From: Candidatus Competibacteraceae bacterium
Lineage (GTDB): Bacteria; Bacteroidota; Bacteroidia; CAIKAF01
DNA: 64,000 bases
Reading direction: 5' to 3'
Assembly: GCA_014879445.1 (NCBI GenBank)
Contig: JACSSC010000024.1
Location: 111,805-175,804, forward strand
The notes under the pieces: model-generated
Told to the model about the DNA's origin: nothing
Seen by the model: the letters and a program-made list of their open reading frames with translations, nothing else
Database searches by the model: none
Translations under genes and position numbers: made by a program
Part shown: piece after piece, positions 53,323 through 63,100 of the stretch
How the letters are laid out: each line of letters opens with the position of its first letter
Numbering within the stretch: position 1 is the stretch's first letter

Positions 53323-53326
53323 GAAG

Positions 53327-53400
53327 TGATCCGGATTGGATTCGAACCAATGACCTACTGCTTAGAAGGCAGTTGCTCTATCCAGCTGAGCTACCGGACC
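53327..53400 (-). tRNA. tRNA-Arg (anticodon TCT)
   Basis: On the minus strand GGTCCGG pairs with CCGGATC (one G-T). The D-arm has AGCTCAGCTGGATAGAGC, the anticodon arm CTGCC-TTCTAA-GCAG with TCT, and the T-arm GGTTCGAATCC. The discriminator is A; CCA is not encoded. Confidence 0.95.
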
Positions 53401-53433
53401 CTATTTCGAGGTGCAAATATACGAACAGTTGTT

Positions 53434-54504
53434 TTAAGATAAACATTTATTCAGGGTTTGTTTGAAAGAATGGAAGTCGAATGTCCGTTTTCTTCTATTT
53501 ATCATAGTGGGCAGACCTTGATTCATTAATTCTTTTTCACTGATTCCAGTAAACATATCCTGTTGATGGAGGTATTCTGCTAAATAGATTTGTTCGGGCT
53601 GGCCTGGTGTGGGAACTAAAATTGCTTCTGCACCTATGCATACCCAGTCCATTATGCTGGAATAGCCAGAACGACTGATTACAATTGACGATTGATTTAT
53701 ATATTTTAGCAATTCCTCAGTTCCCGCAATATCTATAACGGTTATGTGGGGCGAAGATGTAATGGCTCTTGTTTTGTCTGTTCCCCGAATAATCAAACAT
53801 GGTAGATTTGTTTTTTTTGCAATATATAGGCAAATATTTTCAAATTTGCTTCGCTTGGGTTCAGGTCCTGAAATTATAAAACAATATCTATATGTTTTTG
53901 TATTTACAGGGTTTATATCGTTATCATAGAATCTGGATAATGGGCCTAGATAGGTTGTTTTTATTCCTTTTAATGGAGGATGAGCTAATTTACCAGATAA
54001 ACCGTTTATCTCAGGTGAGTCGGGAATCCATACTTCATTAAATGCTGATAGGAATCGATGATTGATTCTTCTGGCTAATATATTGAAGAGTGAAAAAATA
54101 CGTGAAGGAATGTGTAGTTGGTGGGTGATTAAAATACTTTTGATTTGAGCATGATGCAATCCATACCGATTGTCTGAAATTATTAAATCAATTTTTTGGT
54201 TTTGGATAAAACTATTCAACCATTTTTTTTCAAAATGGATGGATCGAATGAAAGGTTTAATTTGCATAGCGATGGATAACCAAGCCGGTAATCTCTCATC
54301 GTAACGCATATGGTAGGATGGGATTTGAACTGTTCGTAAGTGAGGGAATTCGTTAGCCAACCATTTGCCAGAAGAACCTGATATGCCAAGAATAACTTCA
54401 TGTCCCATTCTTTCAATTTCTTGAATAATAGGGTAGCAACGGGTTGCATGCCCCAAGCCCCAGTCGAGAGGCGCAATCAGCACCGTTACGGGATGGGTAA
54501 GCAC
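53434..54504 (-). CDS. GT28/MurG-like glycosyltransferase
   Basis: The 356-residue GT-B protein starts VLIAPLDWGLGHATRCYPII, where GLGHATR is the usual glycine/His loop, and ends with the GT28-type donor site (SSIVISRSGYSSIMDWVCIG and PTPGQPEQIYLAEYL). It probably uses a UDP- or GDP-sugar to modify a lipid or glycan. It is not MurG itself, whose acceptor motifs are missing. The start lies two bases after the PerM stop, so both are in one transcript that runs toward tRNA-Arg. Confidence 0.82.
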   Translation of the reverse strand: MLTHPVTVLIAPLDWGLGHATRCYPIIQEIERMGHEVILGISGSSGKWLANEFPHLRTVQIPSYHMRYDERLPAWLSIAMQIKPFIRSIHFEKKWLNSFIQNQKIDLIISDNRYGLHHAQIKSILITHQLHIPSRIFSLFNILARRINHRFLSAFNEVWIPDSPEINGLSGKLAHPPLKGIKTTYLGPLSRFYDNDINPVNTKTYRYCFIISGPEPKRSKFENICLYIAKKTNLPCLIIRGTDKTRAITSSPHITVIDIAGTEELLKYINQSSIVISRSGYSSIMDWVCIGAEAILVPTPGQPEQIYLAEYLHQQDMFTGISEKELMNQGLPTMINRRKRTFDFHSFKQTLNKCLS

Positions 54505-54506
54505 GT

Positions 54507-55817
54507 TTATAGGTTCCTGGTAAGGGTTCGTACTATTTTGAAATTGGTTAGAAATTGGCGCGCAATGATACGAAGGAATGTATAACCAGGTACAGCGAAT
54601 ATCATGCCCGGTATGCCGGCCAAGCTGCCGGCTACAATGATGATGATGAGAATTTCAAGCGGATGGGCGTTTACACTATTGGAAAAAATTAGTGGTTGGA
54701 AAAGAACATTATCCATTATTTGAACGATGGAGAACACAATAACCATTTTGCCCATGATAGGAACAATTTGAGTAGCAAAATCCAAATCAATGTAGTTGGC
54801 TACACCCAGAATAAGTCCGACAGCAGCTCCAATCAATGGCCCGAGATATGGAATAATGTTAAAAAATCCGCATAAAAAACCAATAGTAAGTGCTGTTCGA
54901 AAATCAAATTGAATAATGACTAAACCAACTGTTACGCATGTCATGATCAAAATGATTTGAATACAAAGCCCAATGAAATACCTTGATAATAGTCGCCTGC
55001 TATCATGAAGTATAATGACGGTTTGTTTTTCATATTTTTCAGGAATGACTGCTAAAACCATATTGTAAAATAAATTTTTATCGCGAAGAAAGAAGAAAGC
55101 AACAAATGTGGAAGTGAAAATAGCAGCAAGCAGATTAGTGAGAATAGAAAGTACGGATTCAAATATGTTTCCTACTTTGGTATAGTTGAAAAACTTTTGT
55201 AGTCGTTCTGTCAGCATGATTTCAAGCTGGGCTCTGTGCCTGATACCTGTTTTTGGGATTGTATCGTTGGGCTTTTCAAGATATGGTTGTATAGATTTTC
55301 GATTGATGGTGTCGAGCGTTACGTAATATACAGAGTCGGGGTTTAAAGAATCTTTTCTGGCTTCTATAATGATAGTTTTTTCAATACGTTCAAGCAGCAT
55401 TTGTTGTTCGGTTGTATCCACAAAACTCAATACGCCGTATTTTTCCAAAAAATCTATTGTTTGATTAACCGGCTGTTCAAGCCCGTCTAATACAGTGTTG
55501 GGACTCAATTTTGACAACTTAGAACCTTCGTTGATAAGCAATGGAACCAATACTGAAAAGAATGCAAATATTACAGCCCAAATCGCAAGGAGTGAAATGA
55601 TTGCTGAAAGAGGATTGGGAATCTTGAATCTTCCTATCTGAATTTTTTCGAGTAGCATATATAACGGACGGGCAATAAGTGATAGCACAACACCCATTAA
55701 TATGTATATGGCTATGGTTTTGAAATACCAAAGGATGAAGAGAACAACCGCTAAAGTTATCAGCGTAATTCCGATGCGGATATAGCGATTTATTTGCAGG
55801 ATGGGTTTGTCTTCCAT
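54507..55817 (-). CDS. AI-2E/PerM family membrane protein
   Basis: The 436-residue protein has eight hydrophobic helices and a long soluble loop (about 110-215) in the usual place for the UPF0118 family. Hallmarks include YILMGVVLSLIARPLYMLLE near the start, FRTALTIGFLCGFFNIIPYL with GPLIGAAVGLILGV, and HPLEILIIIIVAGSLAGIPG. Members act as permeases, some as Na+/H+ antiporters; the substrate here is unknown. The loop before the fourth helix is rather long. It is grouped with the hydrolase and glycosyltransferase genes. Confidence 0.9.
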   Translation of the reverse strand: MEDKPILQINRYIRIGITLITLAVVLFILWYFKTIAIYILMGVVLSLIARPLYMLLEKIQIGRFKIPNPLSAIISLLAIWAVIFAFFSVLVPLLINEGSKLSKLSPNTVLDGLEQPVNQTIDFLEKYGVLSFVDTTEQQMLLERIEKTIIIEARKDSLNPDSVYYVTLDTINRKSIQPYLEKPNDTIPKTGIRHRAQLEIMLTERLQKFFNYTKVGNIFESVLSILTNLLAAIFTSTFVAFFFLRDKNLFYNMVLAVIPEKYEKQTVIILHDSRRLLSRYFIGLCIQIILIMTCVTVGLVIIQFDFRTALTIGFLCGFFNIIPYLGPLIGAAVGLILGVANYIDLDFATQIVPIMGKMVIVFSIVQIMDNVLFQPLIFSNSVNAHPLEILIIIIVAGSLAGIPGMIFAVPGYTFLRIIARQFLTNFKIVRTLTRNL

Positions 55818-55838
55818 GCAGTTATTTTGGGAGTAAAT

Positions 55839-56498
55839 CTATTGATTCCTTATTTCATTAGCAAGAGTCAGCAAAGTATTTTCATCTAATGAATGCCCAC
55901 CACTGAATGTAAAAGTTCTGAAAGGGATTTGTAATGCATGCAAGCAATCTATTGTTTGGTTTTTATGCTCGGTTGTTACGATAGCATCATGATTCCCAAA
56001 TACAGTAAACAATTTTTTTTGTGCATGGCGTAAGAGATTAGGTGCGGATATTATTTCGGGTGGAATGGTTCCGGCCCATGCTACAACTGTATCTGCTTGT
56101 ATGCCTGAATTGGTCAACCATCGAAAAAGTGTTGCTACACCTTGCGAAAATCCAAATACAATAAGTTTATGATTGTAGATTTTCTGTGTGTTGCAAACAT
56201 CCTGATATACCTGAGAGATATAATTAATATAATCTGAAATTTCCTGATCTCTGAATTCACTCGTCATCCAGGATGCACCAATTCTTTTTTTATCATGTTG
56301 TATGTAAAATCTTGATAGGGCCTCTGGCGCTACAATGCAAACCCCTGGCCGTAGCAGTGGTTCGAAATGTTGTAAAAAAAAACGGGCCAATTGACCATAG
56401 CCATGAAGAACAATCCATAACTCCGATACGGGTGTATCTTCGTTCTTTACGAGATAGTATCTGGCAGTTCGGCTGATGGTAATCTGATATTCTTGCAT
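55839..56498 (-). CDS. Alpha/beta hydrolase (phospholipase/carboxylesterase-like)
   Basis: The 219-residue enzyme matches the PF02230-type esterases: oxyanion-hole motif LWIVLHGYGQLARFFLQHF, nucleophile Ser in VFGFSQGVATLFRWL, the acid in VFGNHDAIVTTEH and the His in FTFSGGHSLDENTL. It should hydrolyse small esters or lysophospholipids in the cytoplasm. No signal peptide is present. It leads a minus-strand operon with the PerM and GT28-like genes. Confidence 0.85.
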   Translation of the reverse strand: MQEYQITISRTARYYLVKNEDTPVSELWIVLHGYGQLARFFLQHFEPLLRPGVCIVAPEALSRFYIQHDKKRIGASWMTSEFRDQEISDYINYISQVYQDVCNTQKIYNHKLIVFGFSQGVATLFRWLTNSGIQADTVVAWAGTIPPEIISAPNLLRHAQKKLFTVFGNHDAIVTTEHKNQTIDCLHALQIPFRTFTFSGGHSLDENTLLTLANEIRNQ

Positions 56499-56518
56499 AA
56501 TATAAGTGAAAAGGCCAT

Positions 56519-56526
56519 CAAAGCTA
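56519..56526 (-). promoter_or_regulatory. -7 box TAGCTTTG for the hydrolase operon
   Basis: Exact TAnnTTTG match on the minus strand, 20 bases before the ATG at 56498. Confidence 0.5.
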
Positions 56527-56599
56527 CATAGTTTTTTGGTTAAGGCGCATGATACGATGAACAGAAAAATTGTGTACTTTCGAGCAAAAATCAGTCAAC

Positions 56600-57253
56600 A
56601 TGGTTCATGTTTTAAATCGCGACCATTCTATAATTCAACAATATCTTTCAGAGATAAGAGATAAAAATGTGCAGAAAGATAGAATGCGTTTCAGGCGCAA
56701 TATGGAGCGCATGGGAGAGGCAATTGCATATGAAATCAGCAAGCACTTATCATTTCACGAGGTTGAAGTGGAAACCCCATTAGGCATGGCCTCTTGTCTT
56801 AAACTACATAACAATATTGTGCTAGGCACTATTTTGAGAGCTGGTTTGCCTTTGCATCATGGGATGCTGAATGTGTTTGATGGTGCCGATAATGCCATCA
56901 TATCAGCATATCGCAAACATTCATCTGATGTAGAGTTTGAAATTGAGATTGAGTATATGTCTTCGCCATCACTTGAAGACAAAACACTCATCCTCTCTGA
57001 TCCGATGCTAGCTACAGGTATGTCAATGGTTTCTGCATATAAGGTACTAACCGGTCAGCGTGGCACGCCACAACATACGCATATTGTATCAGTAATAGCT
57101 AGTGAGCAGGGCTTAGAATATACGCGTAAGCATTTGCCAGCTAATATTACTTATTGGATTGTTGCACTCGATCCTGAAATGAATGCTAAATCATATATTG
57201 TGCCCGGTATAGGCGATGCCGGTGATTTATCATTTGGAGAGAAATTAGAATGA
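56600..57253 (+). CDS. upp: Uracil phosphoribosyltransferase
   Basis: The 217-residue enzyme makes UMP from uracil and PRPP for salvage. It has the GTILRAGLPLHHGMLNVFDG loop, LSDPMLATGMSMVSAYKVL (the PRPP-binding site) and IGDAGDLSFGEKL at the end, which contacts uracil. The frame is open from 56570, but ATG 56600 begins with the conserved VHVLNRDHSIIQQYLSEIR. The stop overlaps the next start by four bases. Confidence 0.95.
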   Translation: MVHVLNRDHSIIQQYLSEIRDKNVQKDRMRFRRNMERMGEAIAYEISKHLSFHEVEVETPLGMASCLKLHNNIVLGTILRAGLPLHHGMLNVFDGADNAIISAYRKHSSDVEFEIEIEYMSSPSLEDKTLILSDPMLATGMSMVSAYKVLTGQRGTPQHTHIVSVIASEQGLEYTRKHLPANITYWIVALDPEMNAKSYIVPGIGDAGDLSFGEKLE

Positions 57254-57732
57254 CAGCCGGCTGGGGAGAAACATTACTTTTCGTTTTGTTGGCGTCTGTT
57301 AAGTTTGCCATTGCAACGCCTTTTTATATTCTTGAAAACAAGCTTGGTTTCGGAGAAGCCCTTTTGTTTGGCATCAGTTCGGGAGCATTTGGTATTCTTA
57401 CTTTTATGTTTCTGAGCACAGCTCTTCTTAAAGCATGGGAGTGGTTGATGAAAAAGCTTGGATTTAGGAAGCACCCCAAACCAAAGAAAATTTTCACAAA
57501 AAAAAATCGCATGCTTGTGAGAATGAAAAACAAATATGGTTTGCCCGGAATTGCATTGTTAAGCCCAATAATTATTTCTATTCCTGTGGGTACATTTTTG
57601 GCTGTGCGGTATTTTAGAAATAAGAAAAAAGTATTTGCTTTTCTGTTGGGAGGTGTCATATTTTGGTCGCTGATTTTTTCGAGTTCGGCTTCGGCAATCA
57701 TAAAAATTATGCAAAAACTCGGAATTGCGTAA
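57250..57732 (+). CDS. Small integral membrane protein of unknown function
   Basis: The 160-residue protein has four hydrophobic segments: LLFVLLASVKFAIATPFYIL, EALLFGISSGAFGILTFMFL, GLPGIALLSPIIISIPVGTF and VFAFLLGGVIFWSLIFSSSA. A very basic loop (KHPKPKKIFTKKNRMLVRMK) lies in the middle. The PGIALLSPIIISIPVG segment faintly recalls small export-type membrane proteins, but I cannot name the family. It overlaps upp by four bases and precedes a HAD phosphatase, so it may sit in a pyrimidine-salvage operon. Confidence 0.7.
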   Translation: MTAGWGETLLFVLLASVKFAIATPFYILENKLGFGEALLFGISSGAFGILTFMFLSTALLKAWEWLMKKLGFRKHPKPKKIFTKKNRMLVRMKNKYGLPGIALLSPIIISIPVGTFLAVRYFRNKKKVFAFLLGGVIFWSLIFSSSASAIIKIMQKLGIA

Positions 57733-57734
57733 AG

Positions 57735-58433
57735 ATGGAAAATGTTAAGCATGTTTTTTTTGATTTAGATAAAACATTGTGGGATTTTGAAACCAACTCA
57801 CGTGCAGCATTGTTAGAGATTTTTGAATTGAATAAAATCAATCAAAAAGGTATAGATGATTTTGATTCATTCTATCAAACTTATGCAATCATTAATGAAC
57901 AATGTTGGGATTTGTATAGAAGAAATCTTATGCATAAAGAGTATCTGCGACATCAGCGTTTTTATCTTACTCTAAAACAGTTTAACATTGATGATCGGCG
58001 GTTAGCTAAAGTAATTGGAGCCGAATATGTTGTTCTTAGCCCCTCAAAAACGGCTTTGATGGATGGGGCAGTAGATGTGTTAGAACATTTGTCAAAACGC
58101 TTTCCTTTGCATATCATCACCAATGGATTTGAAGAAGTACAATATCAGAAGATGCGTAATACGGGTATTGACAAGTATTTTAAGCATGTGATTACTTCTG
58201 AAAAAGCAGGAAGGCGCAAGCCGGATCCAGCAATATTTCGTTTTGCATTGCAGCGTGCCGGTACACAAGCCCAACAATCGGTCATGATTGGGGATGATTT
58301 GGATATTGACATTAAGGGAGCTGCTGTAAACGGTATGCGTGCCATATGGTACAACCCCACTTCAAAGCAAGCCGATGTTCATCACTCACCTACGATTACC
58401 CATCTTCATACTTTATGTGACCTTTTTCCTTAG
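57735..58433 (+). CDS. HAD hydrolase, YjjG-like nucleotidase
   Basis: The 232-residue HAD phosphatase has motif I in VFFDLDKTLWDFE (nucleophile Asp), motif II in LHIITNGFEEVQYQKM, motif III Lys in ITSEKAGRRKPDPAIF and motif IV in VMIGDDLDIDIKGAA. The LWDFE and NSRAAL opening matches YjjG-type house-cleaning 5'-nucleotidases that remove non-canonical pyrimidine nucleotides. That fits its place downstream of upp. ATG 57735 is used; the longer frame from 57663 overlaps the preceding gene. Confidence 0.88.
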   Translation: MENVKHVFFDLDKTLWDFETNSRAALLEIFELNKINQKGIDDFDSFYQTYAIINEQCWDLYRRNLMHKEYLRHQRFYLTLKQFNIDDRRLAKVIGAEYVVLSPSKTALMDGAVDVLEHLSKRFPLHIITNGFEEVQYQKMRNTGIDKYFKHVITSEKAGRRKPDPAIFRFALQRAGTQAQQSVMIGDDLDIDIKGAAVNGMRAIWYNPTSKQADVHHSPTITHLHTLCDLFP

Positions 58434-58453
58434 TTATATTTTCGAGAAATATG

Positions 58454-58483
58454 TTGAGGTAATTCATCAATGTATTAAGTTTG
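58454..58483 (+). promoter_or_regulatory. Bacteroidota promoter for folE
   Basis: TTG at 58454-58456, 19 bases, then TAAGTTTG at 58476-58483. The folE ATG follows 18 bases later. Confidence 0.65.
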
Positions 58484-58501
58484 TGCCGATGAATTTTTTA
58501 T

Positions 58502-59086
58502 ATGAGTCAGAATAATAAGGATGATATTGCCCAGCAGTTGACCGCTTTATATCGTCAGAGTATTGAATTGCTCGGCGAAGACCCTAATAGGCAGGGATTG
58601 CAGAAAACACCTGCCAGGGTAGCAAATGCAATGCAATATCTCACTAAGGGTTATCAGGAGCATCCACATGAAATACTTTGTACTGCTCTCTTTCAGGAAG
58701 ATTATAGCGAAATGGTTGTACTGAAGGATATAGAAGTGTATTCGATGTGCGAACATCATCTTTTACCATTTTTCGGTAAAGCTCATATAGCTTATATCCC
58801 TAATGGTACTATCTGTGGATTGAGTAAGTTTCCACGTATGGTGGATGCCTTTTCACGTCGCTTGCAAGTGCAGGAACGTCTTACTATGGAAATTCGAGAT
58901 TGTATTCAGGATGTTCTCAAACCTATGGGAGCAGCCGTTGTGCTTGAATGTCAGCATTTGTGTATGCAAATGAGAGGAGTGCAAAAGCAAAATTCAGTAA
59001 CAACCACTTCTGCATTTACAGGTGTATTCGGAAATAGCACAACTCGACAAGAGTTTTTTTCTCTCTTGTCGGCAAGGTTGATATGA
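58502..59086 (+). CDS. folE: GTP cyclohydrolase I
   Basis: The 194-residue enzyme turns GTP into dihydroneopterin triphosphate for folate and queuosine synthesis. The zinc ligands C83 and H86 ([10 protein letters not shown]) and C154 (HLCMQMRG) are kept, with [20 protein letters not shown] and RLQVQERLT around the active site. Length matches the family. queE, which uses the same pterin branch for queuosine, lies at 43 kb. Own promoter; fabD follows. Confidence 0.96.
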   Translation: MSQNNKDDIAQQLTALYRQSIELLGEDPNRQGLQKTPARVANAMQYLTKGYQEHPHEILCTALFQEDYSEMVVLKDIEVYSMCEHHLLPFFGKAHIAYIPNGTICGLSKFPRMVDAFSRRLQVQERLTMEIRDCIQDVLKPMGAAVVLECQHLCMQMRGVQKQNSVTTTSAFTGVFGNSTTRQEFFSLLSARLI

Positions 59087-59123
59087 TAAAACTTTTTATA
59101 TTCGTTTGGATAAAACATATACT

Positions 59124-59996
59124 ATGAAAGCATTAATTTTTCCAGGTCAGGGTTCTCAGTTTCCGGGCATGGGTAAAATGTTGTATGAAAACTCGAATCA
59201 GGCACGAAAATTTTTTGACCAGTCAAATGAGATTTTGGGATTCAGAATAACCGATGTCATGTTTGATGGAACGGAGGATGAGTTGAGACAAACCAATGTA
59301 ACACAACCCGCTATTTTTATTCATTCTGTTGTGCAGGCCATGGTAGCCGAATTACATGCTGATATGATGGCAGGCCATTCGCTTGGCGAGTTTTCTGCAC
59401 TTGTGGCTGCAGGGGCTCTCCGATTTGAAGACGGCTTGCAACTGGTAGCTCAACGGGCCAATGCGATGCAAAAGGCATGCGAGATGCATCCATCAACTAT
59501 GGCAGCTGTTTTAGGGTTAGACGACGAAGTTGTTGAACGTATATGTGCTTCTGTACCTGATGTTGTTGTGCCTGCTAATTATAATTGTCCGGGTCAATTG
59601 GTTATCTCCGGCTCACATGATGGTGTAACCCGTGCCTGTGAATTGTTGAAAGAAGCAGGCGCTAAACGTGCCATTCTGTTGAGTGTGGCAGGCGCATTTC
59701 ATTCGCCGTTAATGGAGCCGGCTCAGCAGGACTTATCAATGGCGATTCATCAAACCCCATTTCATCACCCAAGGTCACCTGTTTATCAAAATATCAATGC
59801 CATGCCTTTTACCGACCCCGACCTAATCAAGCAAAATCTTATTGATCAGCTGACCGGCCCTGTTCGTTGGACACAAACCATTCGCAATATGATAGCTGAT
59901 GGCGCCAATGAGTTTATTGAAGTTGGCCCGGGAAAGGTTCTTCAAGGGTTGGTGAAAAAGATCAACCAATCAGTACAAGCCGAAAGTTTTGCTTAG
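59124..59996 (+). CDS. fabD: Malonyl-CoA:ACP transacylase
   Basis: The 290-residue enzyme loads malonyl groups onto acyl carrier protein for fatty acid synthesis. It opens MKALIFPGQGSQFPGMGKML, has nucleophile S86 in MAGHSLGEFSALVAAGAL and H193 in VAGAFHSPLMEPA, and ends with FIEVGPGKVLQGLVKKI. Length is usual. The longer frame from 59106 adds six residues before the conserved start and is not used. No other fab genes are nearby. Confidence 0.96.
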   Translation: MKALIFPGQGSQFPGMGKMLYENSNQARKFFDQSNEILGFRITDVMFDGTEDELRQTNVTQPAIFIHSVVQAMVAELHADMMAGHSLGEFSALVAAGALRFEDGLQLVAQRANAMQKACEMHPSTMAAVLGLDDEVVERICASVPDVVVPANYNCPGQLVISGSHDGVTRACELLKEAGAKRAILLSVAGAFHSPLMEPAQQDLSMAIHQTPFHHPRSPVYQNINAMPFTDPDLIKQNLIDQLTGPVRWTQTIRNMIADGANEFIEVGPGKVLQGLVKKINQSVQAESFA

Positions 59997-60145
59997 CTTG
60001 TATATTTTACAAATCCCCCAAACATTTTTCTAATCTCTCTGTTTCTGATTTTTTAGGTTTTTAAATAAGTTTTTAAAAACCTGATAAATATCATTTTTTA
60101 TCATTTTTAATTATATTCACTTTGTGTCCTAAATTGAACCTCGTG

Positions 60146-63100
60146 ATGAAAAGAAAACTCTTACTCCTTTTTGCCGGATTGTTGTTTCAAATTTCTGAAG
60201 CCCAGCCACCTATAGGTAACCCACCCAATTGTGGCTCTAGTGTGCCCTACTTTTATATTGATATGACAGGATCTCCTGACAGTATTTGGCTTTCTCCATC
60301 CAATGTGGTGCGAAATGGACTCTGTTGTGGTGGCTCAAATCCTGATAGATATGTGTATTTTGAGATTCTGCTAGATGCCAATACAGCTATGGTAGAAGTG
60401 GATATTTTTACAGGAGCTGAACCTCCCGGTTCTGGAAGGTATAAGGTGGATTGCGGTCCCGAGATTATCGCAGGTCAACCTGTATGTATTGCCGGGCCAG
60501 GTTTGCATCATATAGTTTTTTACAAGCCAGGAGGTAATGCCAACCAATATTATGTAAGAGCTATTCCCAAGCCAACTTTTCCTAATGATGATACTTTACG
60601 TATGGGCTGCTCCATGCCAGTCGAGGTTTTAGGGCTAGAAAATGGCTCTATTTCGTGGAGCTCAATTTATCCCGGTGCGACTGATGATTATAACTCATAT
60701 CTCAGTTGTACGGACTGCGCAATCCCCACTTATACTCCCGGACCGAATGCGCCCAACTATGTTGATTACAGGATTTGTGGCAATCCCATAGCTGATGAAT
60801 GTGGATACGTTGCCATCTGTGATACAGTACGTCTTTATAATTTTGATTCATTGAGTGTAACAGTAACGCCTAATCCTGCTTCATTTTGCAGCCCGGGCTC
60901 AGTTCTCCTCTCTTCAACGGTAGTCGGTGGCGATACCCCTTATCAATATACATGGCGAGACCCCTCTAGTAGCATAATAAGTACAAGTTCAACAGCTACT
61001 GCTACTACAGGAGGCACACATTTGTTGGAAGTTCGCGACAGATTTTATGCTCCAGGCAGTTGTCCTGCCGTGTTTGTGCCTGTATCGGTAAGCGCCGTTG
61101 CCCCGCCAACTATTGATGCAGGTTTAGATCAGACGTTATGTCCCGAATCGCCCAGCGCATTTCTTACAGCTAATTATAGCAATGCTACAGGTGTGATTTG
61201 GACAGGAGGTGCCGGCACTTATAATCCAAGTAATACATCGCCTGTTATCATATATACACCTACTGCCGGTGAAATCGCAAGCGGAAGTGTAACACTTACA
61301 GCTACTGTGACTGGATATGGCGCTGGCTGTTCAGTAGCTGATGATCAAGTGACAATTACTTTCCCTCCACCAATCATTGTTACCATGTTAAATGATACGG
61401 TTTTATGTTTTGGAGATATGGGAACCCTAACACCCGTTGTTACCAATGGTACCGGCTCATTAACCTATGCATGGAATACAGGAGCTACTTCAGCTACCCT
61501 CAATGCATCAGCCGGAAATTATTGTGTTAACGTAACGGATGATTTAGGTTGTGTTGGTAGTAGTTGTGCCAATATTATTGCACCATCAGCACTAACGCTT
61601 ATCATGAGTAGTACGGATGTGTCCTCAGATTTAGCTTTAGACGGAACAGCTACAGGTACTCCGGGTGGAGGCACCGCTCCCTATACATATTTATGGAATA
61701 ACGGACAGACAACTCAGACCGCTACTGGATTGGGTTATGGTATCTATACTGTTACGGTTACAGATGCCAATGGCTGTACCATCAGTTCAAGTGTGGTCGT
61801 TAATAAACCTTCATGTATAGCATTTCAGGCATCTGTTACAACATCTGATGTAACTTGTTTTGGTGCTGGTGATGGTACTGCTAGCGTAAATATTCTTGGC
61901 GGAGGTTCGGGTAATTATTCTTATTCATGGAGCCCTCCAATCGTTTCAGTATCCAGTTCTGTCTCAGGTTTGGATGCAGGGGCCTATTTAGTTACCGTAA
62001 CTGATAATATTTTTGGTTGCTTGGAAGTAGTTTCATTTGTGATATTAGAGCCGACCGCGCTTACTAATACTATGAACTCAACCAATGTGACAACTATTGG
62101 AGGTAATGATGGGACAGCAACAGCCAACCCTTTGGGTGGAACGCCTGGATATTCATACCTATGGAGTACGGGTGCTACTACACAAGGCATTACTGGTTTG
62201 GTGGCAGGAACTTATACGGTAACGATTATAGATTTGAACTTTTGTAGCTTAATTGATAGTGTAAAAATCAATCAGCCCCCTTGTGATAATCTAATGATAA
62301 CCTCTACCACTACATCCGTTAGCTGTAACGGAGGAACTGATGGTTCTGCTACTGCTTTTGTTCTTTTTGGTAACGCTCCTTTTGCCTATCTATGGAATAC
62401 CGGTGCTACTACACAGGGTATTTCAGGTGTAGCAGCTGGCACTTACACTGTAACCATTACTGATGATTTGAATTGTACAGCATTCTTAAATATTAATATT
62501 ATTGAACCTTCAATTCTTTCTGCAGCAGCGGCCCCTACTAATCCACAATGTTTTGACACATTTGATGGTACTATTGAGTTGAACGTTGTGGGAGGAACTT
62601 ACCCATATTCCTATCAATGGTCGAATGGTATTATGGTAGAGGACCTATATAATTTGGGAGCCGGAACATTCACCGTTACTGTTTCAGACGCTAAGGGTTG
62701 TTTCACAAATGCCCAAGCTACCTTGACAGCTCCTCTGCCTATTGATGCTAATGCACTTGTAACCAATATTACTTGTTTTAATGGTAGCGATGGGGAAATT
62801 GATTTGACTGTATCTGGAGGAGTGCTGCCTTATTTCTACAATTGGAATACCGGTGCTACTACTGAAGATATAGTTGGCATTGACGCTGGTACTTATACGG
62901 TAACAGTAACTGATGGAAATGGCTGTGTGAATGGAACTGTTTTACAATTTTATGTTAATCAACCGGCTGATCTGATTACGGATACTGTTATTGTTGATTG
63001 CCCAATACCCGGCGCTTCTACTGCGCTGGTTACAGTTGTTCCATCCGGCGGTTCTGGTGGTAGCTTTTTTGTGTCTTTTGATAATGGATCTACATTCCTG

